A DNA stretch of 54,015 nt from Candidatus Contendibacter sp. (GTDB taxonomy: Bacteria; Pseudomonadota; Gammaproteobacteria; Competibacterales; Competibacteraceae), in contig JARSSO010000048.1 of the NCBI GenBank assembly GCA_029624765.1, forward strand, positions 1 to 54,015, written 5' to 3'. Shown one piece after another: positions 37,003 through 47,446 of this stretch (position 1 is its first letter; every line of letters starts with the position of its first letter). A model generated the notes under the pieces. That model was not told the origin of the DNA. It worked only from the letters and a program-made list of their open reading frames with translations, and searched no databases. A program made the translations under genes and the position numbers.

Positions 37003-37034
37003 AAAGGCTTACCGATCTATCGGTAAGCCTTTTT
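37003..37034. terminator. Bidirectional terminator between tRNA-Thr and ychF
   Basis: AAAGGCTTACCGA (37003-37015) pairs with TCGGTAAGCCTTT (37020-37032), loop TCTA, followed by more T residues. The opposite strand also ends in a T-rich tract, so it can serve both the tRNA and the convergent ychF gene. Confidence 0.9.
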
Positions 37035-37072
37035 GCTTCGTGGTTAGCAGTGTGGAGTTGAACACATTCGCG

Positions 37073-38164
37073 CTAAATGTTGAACCGAAAGTGCATGACA
37101 TCGCCCTCTTGAACGACATAGTCCCGGCCTTCCAGCCGCCACTTGCCGGCCTCGCGGGCGCCGGCCTCACCGCCGTGGGCGATATAGTCGGCGTAGGCGA
37201 CCACCTCGGCGCGGATAAAGCCCCGTTCGAAGTCGGTATGAATCACCCCCGCCGCCTGAGGGGCGGTGGAGCCGGTCCGCACCGTCCAGGCCCTGACTTC
37301 CTTGGGACCGGCGGTAAAATAGGTCTGCAACCCCAGCAACTTGTAGGCGGCGTGGATCACCCGGTCCAAACCCGGCTCGGATAACCCGTAATCAGCCAGG
37401 AATTCGGTTCGGTCCGCCTCGTCCAGCTCCACCAACTCCGCCTCGATGGCCGCGCACGCCGGCGCAACCTCGGCGCCCTCCCGGCGGGCGATCTCCCGCA
37501 CCTGATCCAGCAGCGGATTGTGGTTGAAACCGTCCTCGGCCACGTTGGCGATGTACAGCACCGGCTTGGCGGTCAACAGAAACAGATCGCGCAAGGATTC
37601 ATGCTCGGCAGCCGCCAGTTCCAGCGTCCGCAGCGGAGCGCCGGTGTCAAGATGCGTCCGCACCCGTTCCAGCACCGCCTTGCGTTCCAACGCCTCCCGG
37701 CCACCGGCCTTGGCCGCTTTCTCGGCGCGTTGCAGGGCTTTCTCCACCGTCGCCAGATCGGCCAGCGCCAGTTCGGTACCGATGGTTTCGATATCCTCGC
37801 GCGGCCGCACCCGCCCGGCGACATGGATCACATCGTCGTTCTCGAAACAGCGCACCACGTGGGCAATGGCATCGGTCTCGCGGATGTGCGCGAGAAACTG
37901 ATTGCCCAGCCCCTCGCCTTTCGACGCGCCGGCCACCAGTCCGGCGATGTCCACGAATTCGACCGTGGCGGGGATGATCTGCTTCGGCTTGACGATGGCG
38001 GCGAGCGCGTCCAGGCGCGGGTCGGGCACCGCCACCACGCCGACATTGGGGTCGATGGTGCAGAATGGATAATTTTCGGCCTGGATGCCGGCCTTGGTGA
38101 GGGCGTTGAACAGAGTGGACTTGCCGACGTTCGGCAAGCCGACGATACCGCATTTGAGAGCCAT
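37073..38164 (-). CDS. ychF: YchF/OLA1-family ribosome-associated ATPase
   Basis: A 363-residue Obg-related P-loop protein. G1 is [18 protein letters not shown], switch region [19 protein letters not shown]. The G4 element reads NVAED instead of NKxD, the known reason this family prefers ATP. A helical coiled insert follows G3 ([20 protein letters not shown]), and a TGS domain ends the protein ([19 protein letters not shown]). It binds ribosomes and influences stress responses. It is last in the prs-rplY-pth-ychF cluster, 11 bases after pth. Confidence 0.97.
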   Translation of the reverse strand: MALKCGIVGLPNVGKSTLFNALTKAGIQAENYPFCTIDPNVGVVAVPDPRLDALAAIVKPKQIIPATVEFVDIAGLVAGASKGEGLGNQFLAHIRETDAIAHVVRCFENDDVIHVAGRVRPREDIETIGTELALADLATVEKALQRAEKAAKAGGREALERKAVLERVRTHLDTGAPLRTLELAAAEHESLRDLFLLTAKPVLYIANVAEDGFNHNPLLDQVREIARREGAEVAPACAAIEAELVELDEADRTEFLADYGLSEPGLDRVIHAAYKLLGLQTYFTAGPKEVRAWTVRTGSTAPQAAGVIHTDFERGFIRAEVVAYADYIAHGGEAGAREAGKWRLEGRDYVVQEGDVMHFRFNI

Positions 38165-38175
38165 GGTTGCCCGGT

Positions 38176-38823
38176 TCAGGAAGGATCGGAAGGAGATTCG
38201 ACACGCCGGCTGTGCAGGGCATGGACCGCCCGGTCCCATTGCCCGGCGACCAGGCGCGGCAGTTCGCGCAGCGCGTCGGCAATGGCCTGCTCGACCAGCG
38301 CCCGTTCCGAGGAAGGAGGGCGGCGCAGCACGTGGTCCAACACCTCGCGGCTGGCGCCGGGATGGCCGATGCCGAGCCGCAATCGGAGAAAATCGTTGCC
38401 GCCCAGATGGGCGATGAGATCGCGCAGGCCGTTATGACCGCCCGGACCGCCGCCTTTCTTAAGTCGAACCACCCCCAGCGGCAGATCCAGCTCGTCGTGG
38501 GCCACCAGAAGCGCCGACAACGGAATCCGGTGGAACCGCGCCAGCGCCGCGACCGCCAAACCGCTGCGGTTCATGAAGGTCATCGGCTTGAGTAGCCACA
38601 AGTCCTGATCGGCCAGCGCGATTCGGCAGGTGTCGCCGTGGTATTTGGTGTCCGGGCGAAAAAGGCCGCCGTGCTGACGGGCCAGTTCGTCCACCAGCCA
38701 GAATCCGGCGTTGTGCCGGGTATCGGCGTACTGGGGGCCGGGATTGCCCAGCCCCACCACCAACCGCAACGTCGGCGACCGTTCGCTCCCCTCGCCGGGC
38801 GGGGGAGGGATATTGGAGTTCAT
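38176..38823 (-). CDS. pth: Peptidyl-tRNA hydrolase
   Basis: A 215-residue enzyme that recycles peptidyl-tRNA. Signature parts are [20 protein letters not shown] (catalytic His near residue 39), [21 protein letters not shown] and [14 protein letters not shown]. The N-terminus carries about 18 extra residues ([17 protein letters not shown]) relative to typical Pth. These are encoded by a GC-rich hairpin sequence near 38786-38808 resembling a repeat element. The ATG at 38823 has no clear ribosome site, so the true start could be a downstream TTG near the family start. It follows rplY by 38 bases. Confidence 0.95.
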   Translation of the reverse strand: MNSNIPPPPGEGSERSPTLRLVVGLGNPGPQYADTRHNAGFWLVDELARQHGGLFRPDTKYHGDTCRIALADQDLWLLKPMTFMNRSGLAVAALARFHRIPLSALLVAHDELDLPLGVVRLKKGGGPGGHNGLRDLIAHLGGNDFLRLRLGIGHPGASREVLDHVLRRPPSSERALVEQAIADALRELPRLVAGQWDRAVHALHSRRVESPSDPS

Positions 38824-38861
38824 CAGGGGAGTCGCGGGCAACGGGGGACTCCCATCCGGCT

Positions 38862-39494
38862 TTAGGCCGTCGGTGTCGTGGGCGTGGCGACGCTCGGACC
38901 TTCCTCGCCGCCGTGGGCGTGATGGATGCTGACGACGATGGCGTCCAGTTCGGAACCAGGGGCAATGTGGGTGGCCAGCTCCACTCCAACCGGCAGTTTG
39001 AGATCGGACAGATGCAGCGCCTCGCCCATTCCAAGGTCGGTGAGGTCCACCTCGATGAATTCCGGCAAATCCTTGGGTAAACAGGCGATTTCGATGTCGA
39101 TCAGGGCGTGGCTGACTATTCCGCCCTGCTGCTTGACGCCCCGGGAACCGGCTTCGTTGACGAAGTGCAACGGAATGTGAACTCGCAGCTTGCGGTCGGC
39201 GCTGACCCGCAGGAAGTCGACGTGCAGGATGGTCGGCTTGAAGGGATGGCGCTGCAAGTCGCGCAGCACGGCGCTTTCGACCTGGTCGCCCAGCTTCAGG
39301 GTCAGAATGTGGGAGTAAATAGTCTCGTTCTGCAACAGGTTGGTGAATTCCAAATGCTCCAGGGTCAGCGCCTGGGGGTCCCGGCCTCCGCCGTACAGGA
39401 TGGCCGGCACCTTGCCGGCGCGGCGCAGGCGGCGGCTCGCACCTTTCCCCAGATCGCCACGCGGCTCGGCATTCAGTTCAAACATGACACTCAT
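38862..39494 (-). CDS. rplY: 50S ribosomal protein L25 (CTC/TL5 family)
   Basis: A 210-residue long form of L25. The N-terminal 5S rRNA-binding domain has [32 protein letters not shown] and [21 protein letters not shown]. The C-terminal TL5 beta domain contains [20 protein letters not shown] and [20 protein letters not shown], followed by a short Thr/Pro tail. The ATG at 39494 has GGAG about 10 bases upstream. It sits between prs and pth as in most gammaproteobacteria. Confidence 0.97.
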   Translation of the reverse strand: MSVMFELNAEPRGDLGKGASRRLRRAGKVPAILYGGGRDPQALTLEHLEFTNLLQNETIYSHILTLKLGDQVESAVLRDLQRHPFKPTILHVDFLRVSADRKLRVHIPLHFVNEAGSRGVKQQGGIVSHALIDIEIACLPKDLPEFIEVDLTDLGMGEALHLSDLKLPVGVELATHIAPGSELDAIVVSIHHAHGGEEGPSVATPTTPTA

Positions 39495-39674
39495 GGCTTC
39501 AACTCCAAACGGTGAAAATAAAAACACGACGCACCCGCGACCAGGCGCGTCGCTCTTGGTGAAAAACTGTAGCGATCCTGGCTGACGGGCCAGAGGGCCG
39601 CCACGTCCAACCATCTCGGTGCTTTGCGCCGCTCCTGCCTGGCCCAGGAGGGAAAATTTGATCACGCCCGCGGA

Positions 39675-40610
39675 TTAGGCGAACAGCGAGCTGACCGATT
39701 CCTCGATGTGGATGCGCCGCATGGTCTCGGCCAGCAAGCCGGCCACGCCGATCTGGCGGATGGTCGGGCAGGCTTCCGCCTCGGGGCGCAGCGGAATGGT
39801 GTCGGTCACCACCAGTTCGTCCAGCGCCGACTCACTGATATTCCGCACCGCCGGTCCGGACAGCACGGCATGGGTGCAGTAGGCCCGCACCGAGGCGGCG
39901 CCCTGCTCCTTCAGCGCCTGGGCGGCCAGACACAGCGTGCCGGCGGTGTCCACCATGTCGTCCACCACGATGCAGTGCTGGCCCTCCACGTCGCCGATCA
40001 CGTGCATGACCTTGGTTTGGTTGGGCGCGGGCCGGCGTTTGTCGATGATCGCCAGATCGGCGTCGTCGAGCCGCTTGGCCAGGGCGCGCGCCCGCACCAC
40101 GCCGCCCACGTCCGGCGATACCACCGTCATCTCGCCGAAGTTTTGGGCACGTAAGTCGTTCAGCATGATCGCGGTGGCGTAGATGTTGTCGACCGGGATG
40201 TCGAAGAAGCCCTGAATCTGGTCGGCGTGCAAATCCACCGTCAACACCCGGTCCACGCCGACGCTGGTGATCATGTTGGCGACCACCTTGGCCGAAATCG
40301 GCACCCGCGCCGAGCGCGGGCGGCGGTCCTGGCGCGAATAGCCGAAGTAGGGAACGACCGCCGTGATCCGCACCGCCGAGGAGCGCCGCAGCGCATCGGC
40401 GATTACCAGCAGTTCCATGATGTTGTCGTTGGTGGGATGGCAGGTCGGCTGAACGATGAACACGTCGCGGCCACGGACGTTTTCCATCAATTCGACCATG
40501 ACCTCGCCGTCGCTGAACCGGTCGACGACGGCTTGACCGAGGGGCAGTTGCAGGTGGCTGGCGATTTCGTTGGCGAGACGCGGATGGGCATTGCCCGCGA
40601 ACACCATCAT
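39675..40610 (-). CDS. prs: Ribose-phosphate pyrophosphokinase (PRPP synthase)
   Basis: A 311-residue enzyme making PRPP, the precursor for purines, pyrimidines, His and NAD. Motifs: [15 protein letters not shown], the flexible ATP loop [57 protein letters not shown] and the PRPP loop [14 protein letters not shown]. The ATG at 40610 is preferred because GAAGG lies just before it and the family starts here; a GTG at 40625 is possible. The tRNA-Gln gene immediately upstream may share its transcript. It supplies substrate for the purH/purD pathway encoded elsewhere in the window. Confidence 0.97.
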   Translation of the reverse strand: MMVFAGNAHPRLANEIASHLQLPLGQAVVDRFSDGEVMVELMENVRGRDVFIVQPTCHPTNDNIMELLVIADALRRSSAVRITAVVPYFGYSRQDRRPRSARVPISAKVVANMITSVGVDRVLTVDLHADQIQGFFDIPVDNIYATAIMLNDLRAQNFGEMTVVSPDVGGVVRARALAKRLDDADLAIIDKRRPAPNQTKVMHVIGDVEGQHCIVVDDMVDTAGTLCLAAQALKEQGAASVRAYCTHAVLSGPAVRNISESALDELVVTDTIPLRPEAEACPTIRQIGVAGLLAETMRRIHIEESVSSLFA

Positions 40611-40665
40611 GCGACCTTCATACACGACCCGTTCCCCCGCTGTCGGTCTGCTTTGCTGGGTAAGA

Positions 40666-40740
40666 TGGCTGGGCCGCCAGGATTCGAACCTGGGAATGCC
40701 GGAACCAAAATCCGGTGCCTTACCACTTGGCCACGGCCCA
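40666..40740 (-). tRNA. tRNA-Gln (anticodon TTG)
   Basis: Read on the minus strand: acceptor stem TGGGCCG/CGGCCCA, anticodon stem CCGGA/TCCGG with loop TTTTGGT, anticodon TTG (CAA codons). T arm CAGGTTCGAATCCTG, discriminator G and encoded CCA ending at 40666. Placed between ispE and prs, the standard gammaproteobacterial location. It complements the CTG isoacceptor at 34760. Confidence 0.96.
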
Positions 40741-40757
40741 AGAAACTTGGAAGTGTG

Positions 40758-41630
40758 TCAGACGGACGCGGTTTGCTGCCCGCTCAGATACTCGCGCAGC
40801 GGCGAGCGGTTGCAACCGCGCGCCACAAAACCGGTCCAGCCGGCGGGCAACCGCTCCAGCACCCGTTCGGCGGCGGGAGCGTTCGGGAAGGCCGCGAACA
40901 CGCACGCACCGGTGCCCGTCAATCGCGCCTGGCCGAATTGCGCCAGCCACCGCGCGGCGGCGGCCACCTCGGGATAGCAGCGGTAAACCACCGCCTCGCA
41001 GTCGTTGCCGCCCGCGCCCGCCGCGAAGTCGGCAATTGTGATCGGCGACGAATTCCTTGTCAAATCCGGGTCGGCGAACACTGCTCCAGTGGCGACCTGG
41101 CGGGCCGGGACCAGCACCACGAACCAGGGTTCGGCCAGATCGACCGGCGTCAGCCGTTCGCCCACGCCCTCGGCCCAGGCCGCCCGGCCATGGACGAACA
41201 CCGGCACGTCGGCGCCCAGGGTCAAACCCAGTTCCGCCAGTTCCGCCAGGGTCAGTCCGGTGCGCCACAGGTGGTTGAGCGCCACGAGGGTCGTGGCAGC
41301 GTTGGAGCTGCCGCCGCCCAGCCCGCCGCCCATCGGCAGACGCTTGGCGAGGCGAATCGTCGCGCCCTGGCGAACGCCGGCGGCTTGTTGCAGCAAACGG
41401 GCGGCGCGCACCGTCAAATCGGTATCCATCGGCACGCCGGGAATTTCGTCGTGGCGGGCGACGACACCGTCGGCACGCGGGGTAAACCACAGCCAGTCGC
41501 CGTGATCCAGGAACTGAAACACGGTTTGTAGCAGGTGGTAGCCGTCCGGCCGCCGCCCGACGATACGCAGCATCAGATTGAGCTTGGCCGGGGCCGGCCA
41601 GGCGGTGGAATCGGACGTTACAGCGTCCAT
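40758..41630 (-). CDS. ispE: 4-diphosphocytidyl-2-C-methyl-D-erythritol kinase
   Basis: A 290-residue GHMP kinase of the MEP isoprenoid pathway. The start region WPAPAKLNLMLRIVGRRPDGYHLL contains the catalytic lysine and substrate residues. The ATP-binding loop is LPMGGGLGGGSSNAATTL. LGADVPVFVHGRAAWAEGVGE and LTGTGACVFAAF are conserved late motifs. The ATG overlaps the lolB end by 13 bases, so the two genes are translationally linked. Confidence 0.97.
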   Translation of the reverse strand: MDAVTSDSTAWPAPAKLNLMLRIVGRRPDGYHLLQTVFQFLDHGDWLWFTPRADGVVARHDEIPGVPMDTDLTVRAARLLQQAAGVRQGATIRLAKRLPMGGGLGGGSSNAATTLVALNHLWRTGLTLAELAELGLTLGADVPVFVHGRAAWAEGVGERLTPVDLAEPWFVVLVPARQVATGAVFADPDLTRNSSPITIADFAAGAGGNDCEAVVYRCYPEVAAAARWLAQFGQARLTGTGACVFAAFPNAPAAERVLERLPAGWTGFVARGCNRSPLREYLSGQQTASV

Positions 41631-42229
41631 TGCTCGATCACCAGCTTGACGCTCAGGTCCCGCCGGCGGGCGACGATGCGTTCGGGCAGGTCAAGGTTGA
41701 GTCTGGAGGTCGGGGCGTAAGCGGGATACTCGATGATCCAGCCTTGCTGCTCCAATCGGGTCAGGCGACCGCTGGCATCCGTTTGCACCACCGGCGGCGA
41801 TCCGGGTTCGGGCAGACCCCGCGCCCAGTAGCGCAAGCCATTGACCGGCAGGCGCACTCCCAGCGCCTGTTCCAGCAGTTCGTCGGCGTCGGGCGCGGTC
41901 CAGCTCCGGCCGTCCTGGGCCTGAATGCGCATCTGGGACCCGTCGCTTTCGACCATGACCCGACCCTGACCGAGCGGGCCGCTCAAGTCGATGCGATAAC
42001 CGGGGCCTTGCTGCGTCCATTGGAAGCTCGCGTGCCAGCCGTCCTGACCGGTGACGACGCCGATGCGGCCCTCGGCACGCCAGAGAGTCAGTTGCGCTAG
42101 AACAGCTTGCCGGGCGATCCAGGCGTCCTGAGCGGGGGGCGGGGCCGGGTAGGGGGTTGCGCAACCAAACAGTGACGCGGCCAGGGCGGCGGCGAGCAGG
42201 GTGGGGCGAAGTGGAAGATATCGGTTCAC
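41618..42229 (-). CDS. lolB: Outer-membrane lipoprotein localization protein LolB
   Basis: A 203-residue lipoprotein with a GTG start (42229). The signal peptide ends in the lipobox ASLFGC23. The mature part matches LolB: LTLWRAEGRIGVVTGQDGWHASFQWTQ, YRIDLSGPLGQG, PVNGLRYWARGLP and WIIEYPAY. LolB receives lipoproteins from LolA and inserts them in the outer membrane, so the organism has a Gram-negative envelope. The N-terminus has no strong ribosome site; coupling to the TPR gene 16 bases upstream is likely. Confidence 0.94.
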   Translation of the reverse strand: MNRYLPLRPTLLAAALAASLFGCATPYPAPPPAQDAWIARQAVLAQLTLWRAEGRIGVVTGQDGWHASFQWTQQGPGYRIDLSGPLGQGRVMVESDGSQMRIQAQDGRSWTAPDADELLEQALGVRLPVNGLRYWARGLPEPGSPPVVQTDASGRLTRLEQQGWIIEYPAYAPTSRLNLDLPERIVARRRDLSVKLVIEQWTL

Positions 42230-42245
42230 GGCGGACGAACGATGG

Positions 42246-43955
42246 CTACTCGCCCAATGTTTCCTTGAGCTTGAGCAGGTGAGGGTCGTCCGGATTTTTC
42301 CGCAACGCCTCCCGCCAGGTCCTCTTCGCCTCCTCGCGCTGACCGCTGGCCCACAGCACCTCGACCAGATGCGCGGCGATTTCGGCGTCGGGATTGGCCT
42401 GATAGGCCCGGCGCAGATATTCCAGCGCCTTGGCGTGATCGCCCAGCCGGTATTGCACCCAGCCCATGCTGTCGAGCACGGCGGCATCGTCGGGCAACAA
42501 CGCCAGCGCCTGCTCGATGTAGCCCAACGCCTCCGGGTAGCGGGTGGTGCGGTCGGCCAGGGTATAGCCCAGCGCGTTGAGGGCCTGCGCGTTCTTGGGG
42601 TCGGCGGCGAGAATGGCGCGCAGATCCCGCTCCAGCACGTCCAGCCGGTCCAGTTTTTCGGCCGCTAGCGCCCGCGCGTACAGCAACTCCTTGTCGTTGG
42701 GATGCAACGTCAATCCCCGCTCCAGGGTGTCGAAAGCGTCCTGATAGCGGCTGGCCTCGCGCAACGCCTCGGCCTCGGCCATGTAGAGGGTGATGCTGTT
42801 TTGGGGCTGATCGCGGCGCAGCGTCTCGAAATGCTGGGCAAACGCGACGGTTTCGCCGGCCTTGGCCAGCATGATGCCCTTGCGCAACTGGGCCGTCAGG
42901 TAGCGCTCCTCGCCGGACACCCGGCTGTACCACTCGTTCGCCTTGGCGTAGTTACCGCGCTGCTCCTCGATCCGGCCCAGTTCGAAATAGGTGTCGGCCA
43001 GCCGGACATTGCGCTTGATCAAGTCCAGGAAATAACTTTCGGCCAAGTCGAACTGACGGGTTTCGGTCGCTAGCACTCCCAGCGCGTAGATGGAATCGGT
43101 ATCCTTGGGATTCTGGTTGAGGAGGGTGGCGAATTCGCGGCGGGCCTTGTCCAGTTGTCCGGCGTCCACCAGCAGACGGGCGTAATTCATGCGCAGGTTG
43201 CGATCGCGCGGCAGGATGGCGACCGCCCTGGCCAGTCCCGCCAACGCCGCAGCGCGGTTGCCCTGGTCCATCAGCAGGCGGGTGCGCAGCAGATGGGCCT
43301 GGACCAATTTGGGATCGGCCGCCAGGGCCCGGTCCAGACTGGTCAGCGCCAGCGCCCGGTCGCCGGCGGTGGCGGCCAGCAGCGCCTGGTAATACTGGGC
43401 GAAGGCCGAACGCGGATAGCGGTCGCCGAACCGCCGCATCACCCGCAGGGCCGCCTGCTTGTCGTCCACCTGACTCAGCAGCGACGCCACGGTGGCGAAG
43501 CCCTGCTGCCGGTCTTTCTTGCCGGCGGCTTGCCGCACCGCTTCCAGATAGGGAGCGGCCTCGTCCACCTGCCCGTTGCGCAGCAGCGCCAGCGCCAGCG
43601 CCTGGCGGGCCGGGTCGCTGGTGGGGGTCAGGGCGTGCCAGCGACGCGCCAGTTCCAGGACGGCGGGGTTGTCCTTCACCACCAGCGCCAGCATCGTCGC
43701 CCGTTCGGCCACCTGGGGATCGTCGCTGGTGACGGCCAGCTTGCGGTAATGGTCCAGCGCCACGCTCAACTGGTCGCGTTTGCCGGCCAGTTCCGCCGCC
43801 AGCACCTCGTACATCAACTCGGCGCGAGGGCTGGGCCGCATGACGGGCCGGATCGGAAATTCCGATTCGACCGGCGCCTGCGCGTCCACCACCGTGGCGC
43901 AACCGCTCAATAGCAGCAGGCCGCTAAAACCCAATGCCTTCAAAAGTCTGTTCAT
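42246..43955 (-). CDS. TPR-repeat outer-membrane lipoprotein
   Basis: A 569-residue lipoprotein. The signal peptide ends at LLLLSGC19 followed by Ala, favouring outer-membrane sorting. The rest is a long array of about a dozen TPR helices; examples are ALALTSLDRALAADPKLVQAH and YPEALGYIEQALALLPDDAAV. Proteins of this type immediately upstream of lolB occur widely in gammaproteobacteria (for example Pseudomonas). They are thought to act in envelope assembly, but no activity is established. It is first in the minus-strand lolB-ispE-prs block and divergent from hemA. Confidence 0.9.
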   Translation of the reverse strand: MNRLLKALGFSGLLLLSGCATVVDAQAPVESEFPIRPVMRPSPRAELMYEVLAAELAGKRDQLSVALDHYRKLAVTSDDPQVAERATMLALVVKDNPAVLELARRWHALTPTSDPARQALALALLRNGQVDEAAPYLEAVRQAAGKKDRQQGFATVASLLSQVDDKQAALRVMRRFGDRYPRSAFAQYYQALLAATAGDRALALTSLDRALAADPKLVQAHLLRTRLLMDQGNRAAALAGLARAVAILPRDRNLRMNYARLLVDAGQLDKARREFATLLNQNPKDTDSIYALGVLATETRQFDLAESYFLDLIKRNVRLADTYFELGRIEEQRGNYAKANEWYSRVSGEERYLTAQLRKGIMLAKAGETVAFAQHFETLRRDQPQNSITLYMAEAEALREASRYQDAFDTLERGLTLHPNDKELLYARALAAEKLDRLDVLERDLRAILAADPKNAQALNALGYTLADRTTRYPEALGYIEQALALLPDDAAVLDSMGWVQYRLGDHAKALEYLRRAYQANPDAEIAAHLVEVLWASGQREEAKRTWREALRKNPDDPHLLKLKETLGE

Positions 43956-44083
43956 TGCCAGCGCGCGTCAAGGTCGGGCGGCTGGAACAGCCGCGCGAAA
44001 CGAAAAGAGGGCAGGGGCCGGAGCGTCGATTTCCGTCTCGCGGCGCGACCGGCCGCGCCCACGGAATCATTGCCCGTTCAAAG

Positions 44084-44089
44084 TATAAT
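44084..44089 (+). promoter_or_regulatory. Possible -10 element of the hemA promoter
   Basis: A perfect TATAAT at 44084-44089, 83 bases before the hemA ATG. No convincing -35 box lies 16-18 bases upstream, so it may depend on an activator or be fortuitous. Confidence 0.3.
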
Positions 44090-44171
44090 CCAATGGCGGT
44101 ATGACCTTGCCATTCGCCGGTTTTATCCCGCAGAATGAGTTTAATTTTCCGGCCTTATCCGACCACGTTCC

Positions 44172-45440
44172 ATGCTGCTCCTGGCCCTTGGCCTCAATCA
44201 CCGGACCGCTCCCGTCGGCGTGCGCGAACGGGTGGCGTTCGCGCCCGACCGAGTGGGCACGGCCCTGCGGGATTTGCTCGACCGTGGCGGCGCCCGCGAA
44301 GCGGCCATTCTGTCGACCTGCAATCGCACCGAACTGTATTGCGGCCTGAACGACCGGGACGGTGGCCAGGTGGTGGAGTGGCTGGGCCATTATCATCTGC
44401 TGCGGACGGCGGATTTACAGCCCTATCTGTACCGGTACGCCGACCAGCAGGCGGTGCGCCACATTCTGCGGGTGGCCTCCGGGCTGGATTCCCTGGTGCT
44501 GGGCGAGCCGCAGATTCTTGGTCAGGTCAAGGCCGCCTATCAGGCCGCCAACGGCGCCGGAGCTTTGGGCGCCCGGTTGGAGCGCCTGTTCCAGCACACC
44601 TTCGCGGTGGCCAAGCAGGTGCGCACCGACACCCGCATCGGCGCCAGCCCGGTATCGGTGGCGTTCGCGGCGGTGGGCCTGGCCAAGCAGATTTTCGCCG
44701 ACCTGCCCAAGCGCGCCGCGCTGCTGATCGGCGCCGGTGACACCATCGAACTGGTCGCCCGCCACCTGCATGAAAACGGCGTGGGCCGGCTGATCGTCGC
44801 CAATCGCACTCTGGAGCGGGCGCACGCCCTGGTCGCGCCGTTTGGTGGTTACGCCATCGCCCTGGACGAAATCCCCGCCCATCTGGGCGAGGCCGATATC
44901 GTGATCGCGGCCACCGCCAGTCCCGGTCTGATGCTGGACGCGGCGCGGGTCCGGGCCTGCCTGAAACAGCGCCGTCGTCGACCGATGTTCATGGTGGACC
45001 TGGCGGTGCCGCGCGACATCGATCCGGTGGTCGCCGATCTGGACGACGTATACCTGTACACGGTGGACGATCTCAAGGACATCATCCAGGAGAACTTGCG
45101 TTCCCGCGAGGCCGCCGCCGCGCAGGCCGAGGAGATCATCGACCATCAGGTCGAGCATTTCATGGGCTGGCTGCGCGCCCAGGACAGCGTCGCCAGCATC
45201 CGTGCCTTGCGCCAGCAGGCCGAGGCGATTCGCGACGAAGCCCTGGCCCGCGCCCGGCGCCAACTGGCTCAGGGCAAGAATCCGGGCGAGGTGCTGGAGC
45301 TTCTCGCCAGTCTCCTGACCAACAAGTTCATTCATTCGCCCTGCGCCAGCCTGCGCGAAGCGGCCGCCCAGGGCGACCTCGACCGGTTGAACCTGATCAA
45401 GAGCCTGTACCGCCTGAACGGCGGCACTCCCTGCCGATGA
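44172..45440 (+). CDS. hemA: Glutamyl-tRNA reductase
   Basis: A 422-residue NADPH enzyme reducing glutamyl-tRNA to glutamate semialdehyde, the first committed step of C5 heme synthesis. It shows [18 protein letters not shown], the catalytic cysteine in [14 protein letters not shown], the [17 protein letters not shown] signature, the dinucleotide-binding [16 protein letters not shown] and a C-terminal dimerisation helix. It is first in a tight operon; its TGA overlaps the prfA ATG (ATGA). Position divergent from the lolB-cluster TPR gene is typical for gammaproteobacteria. Confidence 0.97.
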   Translation: MLLLALGLNHRTAPVGVRERVAFAPDRVGTALRDLLDRGGAREAAILSTCNRTELYCGLNDRDGGQVVEWLGHYHLLRTADLQPYLYRYADQQAVRHILRVASGLDSLVLGEPQILGQVKAAYQAANGAGALGARLERLFQHTFAVAKQVRTDTRIGASPVSVAFAAVGLAKQIFADLPKRAALLIGAGDTIELVARHLHENGVGRLIVANRTLERAHALVAPFGGYAIALDEIPAHLGEADIVIAATASPGLMLDAARVRACLKQRRRRPMFMVDLAVPRDIDPVVADLDDVYLYTVDDLKDIIQENLRSREAAAAQAEEIIDHQVEHFMGWLRAQDSVASIRALRQQAEAIRDEALARARRQLAQGKNPGEVLELLASLLTNKFIHSPCASLREAAAQGDLDRLNLIKSLYRLNGGTPCR

Positions 45441-46519
45441 ATTCCTCCATGCTGGTCAAGCTGGAACAACTGGCCTCCCGGCACGAGGAGGTCGGCGCGC
45501 TGCTGGCCGAACCGGCAATCATCGGCGACAGCGACCGTTTCCGCGCTCTGTCGGTGGAATACGCGCAACTGGAGCCGGTCGCGAGCGGGTTTTGGACTTA
45601 TCGCCGCATCCTGAACGATCTGGAAACGGCCCGCGAGATGAGTCGGGACAGCGACCCCGACCTGCGCGCCCTGGCTCAGGACGAAGTACTGGAGGCCGAG
45701 GCTCGCCGCGCCGAGCAGGAACGGGCGCTGCAACTGCTGCTGCTGCCGCGCGATCCGCACGACGCGGGCAACGTGTTCCTGGAAATCCGCGCCGGCACCG
45801 GCGGCGACGAGGCGGCCCTGTTCGCCGGCGATCTGTTGCGGATGTACGCCCGCTATGCCGAACTGCGCGGCTGGCGGTGGGAAATTCTCAGCGAAAGTCC
45901 CGGCGAGCACGGCGGCTACAAGGAAGTGATCACCCGCGTCATCGGCCAGGGCGCGTATTCCCGGCTGAAATTCGAGTCCGGGGCGCACCGGGTGCAGCGG
46001 GTGCCGGTCACCGAGGCGCAGGGCCGTATCCACACTTCCGCCGCCACCGTGGCGATCCTGCCGGAACTGGCGGAAGTGGAACAGATCGAGATCAATCCCG
46101 GCGAGTTGCGCATCGACACCTATCGCGCTTCCGGGGCCGGCGGCCAGCACGTCAACAAGACCGACTCGGCCATTCGCATCACCCATTTGCCCAGCGGCAT
46201 CGTGGTGGAGTGTCAGGACGAGCGCTCCCAGCACAAGAACCGGGCCCGGGCGATGGCCCTGCTGCAAGCGAAGCTGTTGGCGGGGGAGCGGGAGCGGCAG
46301 CAGACCGCCCAGGCCCAGACCCGGAAACTGCTGGTCGGCAGCGGCGACCGCTCCGAGCGCATCCGCACCTACAACTTCCCGCAGGGGCGGGTGACCGATC
46401 ACCGCATCAACCTCACCCTCTACAAGCTCGGCGACGTTCTGGCCGGCAATCTCGATCCCGTCATCGAACCGCTGATTCAGGAATATCAGGCCGACCAGTT
46501 GGCGGCGCTGGCCGAGTGA
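45437..46519 (+). CDS. prfA: Peptide chain release factor 1
   Basis: A 360-residue RF1 recognising UAA/UAG. The stop-codon recognition loop is [22 protein letters not shown], with PVT as the PxT tripeptide. The catalytic GGQ loop is [17 protein letters not shown], methylated by PrmC, encoded next. [13 protein letters not shown] follows as usual. The gene overlaps hemA by 4 bases and prmC by 4 bases (GTGA). Confidence 0.97.
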   Translation: MNSSMLVKLEQLASRHEEVGALLAEPAIIGDSDRFRALSVEYAQLEPVASGFWTYRRILNDLETAREMSRDSDPDLRALAQDEVLEAEARRAEQERALQLLLLPRDPHDAGNVFLEIRAGTGGDEAALFAGDLLRMYARYAELRGWRWEILSESPGEHGGYKEVITRVIGQGAYSRLKFESGAHRVQRVPVTEAQGRIHTSAATVAILPELAEVEQIEINPGELRIDTYRASGAGGQHVNKTDSAIRITHLPSGIVVECQDERSQHKNRARAMALLQAKLLAGERERQQTAQAQTRKLLVGSGDRSERIRTYNFPQGRVTDHRINLTLYKLGDVLAGNLDPVIEPLIQEYQADQLAALAE

Positions 46520-47445
46520 GCGCCGCCGCTCTCCGCGAATTGCTCGCCCACGCCGCCCGGCGCCTGATCGAAATCAGCGACAGTCCGCGCCTGGACGCCG
46601 AACTTCTGCTGGCGGCGGCGCTGGAGCGGCCACGCGGTTACTTGCACGCCTGGCCGGAACGGACGCCGGAACCTGAGCAATTCGCCCGTTTCACGGCTTG
46701 GCTGGATCGCCGGATCGCGGGCGAACCCGTGGCCTACATTCTCGGCGGACGGGAATTTTGGTCGCTGGACCTGGAAGTTACCCCGGATACGCTGATTCCC
46801 CGCCCGGAAACCGAATTGCTGGTGGAACTGGCGCTGGCGCGCTTGCCGAAGAACCAGCCGGTGACTGTCGCCGACCTTGGGACGGGCAGCGGCGCGATTG
46901 CCCTGGCGCTGGCGGTGGAGCGGCCCCTGGCGCGGATTATCGCCACCGACCGAAGTTCGGCGGCGCTGGCTGTCGCCCGGCGTAACGCCAAGCGGCTGGA
47001 CATTCGCAACGTGGAATTTCGCGAGGGTGACTGGTGCGCGCCGCTGGAAGGCGAACGGTTCGACCTGATCGCCGCCAATCCGCCGTATGTCGCCGCCGCC
47101 GATCCGCGCTGGCGGGAAGGGGAATTGCGGTTCGAACCGCCGGCGGCGCTGGTGGCGGGCGACGATGGTTTGTCCGCCCTGCGCGCCATCGTCGCCCAGG
47201 CTCCGGATTGTCTGAATCCGGGTGGCTGGCTGCTGCTGGAACACGGTTACGATCAGGGCGAGGCGGTTCCGGCGCTGCTGCGGGAACGCGGCTTCGACGC
47301 GGTGAGCGACCATCGGGACGCGGCCGGGATCGGTCGAACCAGCGGCGGGCGCTGGCCATCCTTGCCGGATCGGGCCGATGCCGGGGCATTGCGGTATTCG
47401 CCCGTGGAAGGAACGCGCGCCGACGATCCAGCAAGGGGAACCTAA
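46516..47445 (+). CDS. prmC: PrmC, release-factor glutamine methyltransferase
   Basis: A 309-residue SAM enzyme methylating the GGQ glutamine of RF1 and RF2. The N-terminal helical domain ([23 protein letters not shown]) is followed by [32 protein letters not shown], motif [16 protein letters not shown] and catalytic NPPYV. The GTG start overlaps the prfA stop. The family normally ends near the GRTSGGRW segment at about residue 280. Here about 29 extra residues follow ([20 protein letters not shown] and beyond), ending 1 base before the ATPase gene. The tail encodes the ATPase ribosome site and may be a scar of module insertion. Confidence 0.95.
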   Translation: MSAAALRELLAHAARRLIEISDSPRLDAELLLAAALERPRGYLHAWPERTPEPEQFARFTAWLDRRIAGEPVAYILGGREFWSLDLEVTPDTLIPRPETELLVELALARLPKNQPVTVADLGTGSGAIALALAVERPLARIIATDRSSAALAVARRNAKRLDIRNVEFREGDWCAPLEGERFDLIAANPPYVAAADPRWREGELRFEPPAALVAGDDGLSALRAIVAQAPDCLNPGGWLLLEHGYDQGEAVPALLRERGFDAVSDHRDAAGIGRTSGGRWPSLPDRADAGALRYSPVEGTRADDPARGT

Positions 47446-47446
47446 C

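Noticed and set aside
45592..47445. A 617-residue reading of the prmC frame extending through prfA
   Set aside because: The first half is a shadow of prfA; prmC starts at the GTG overlapping the prfA stop.
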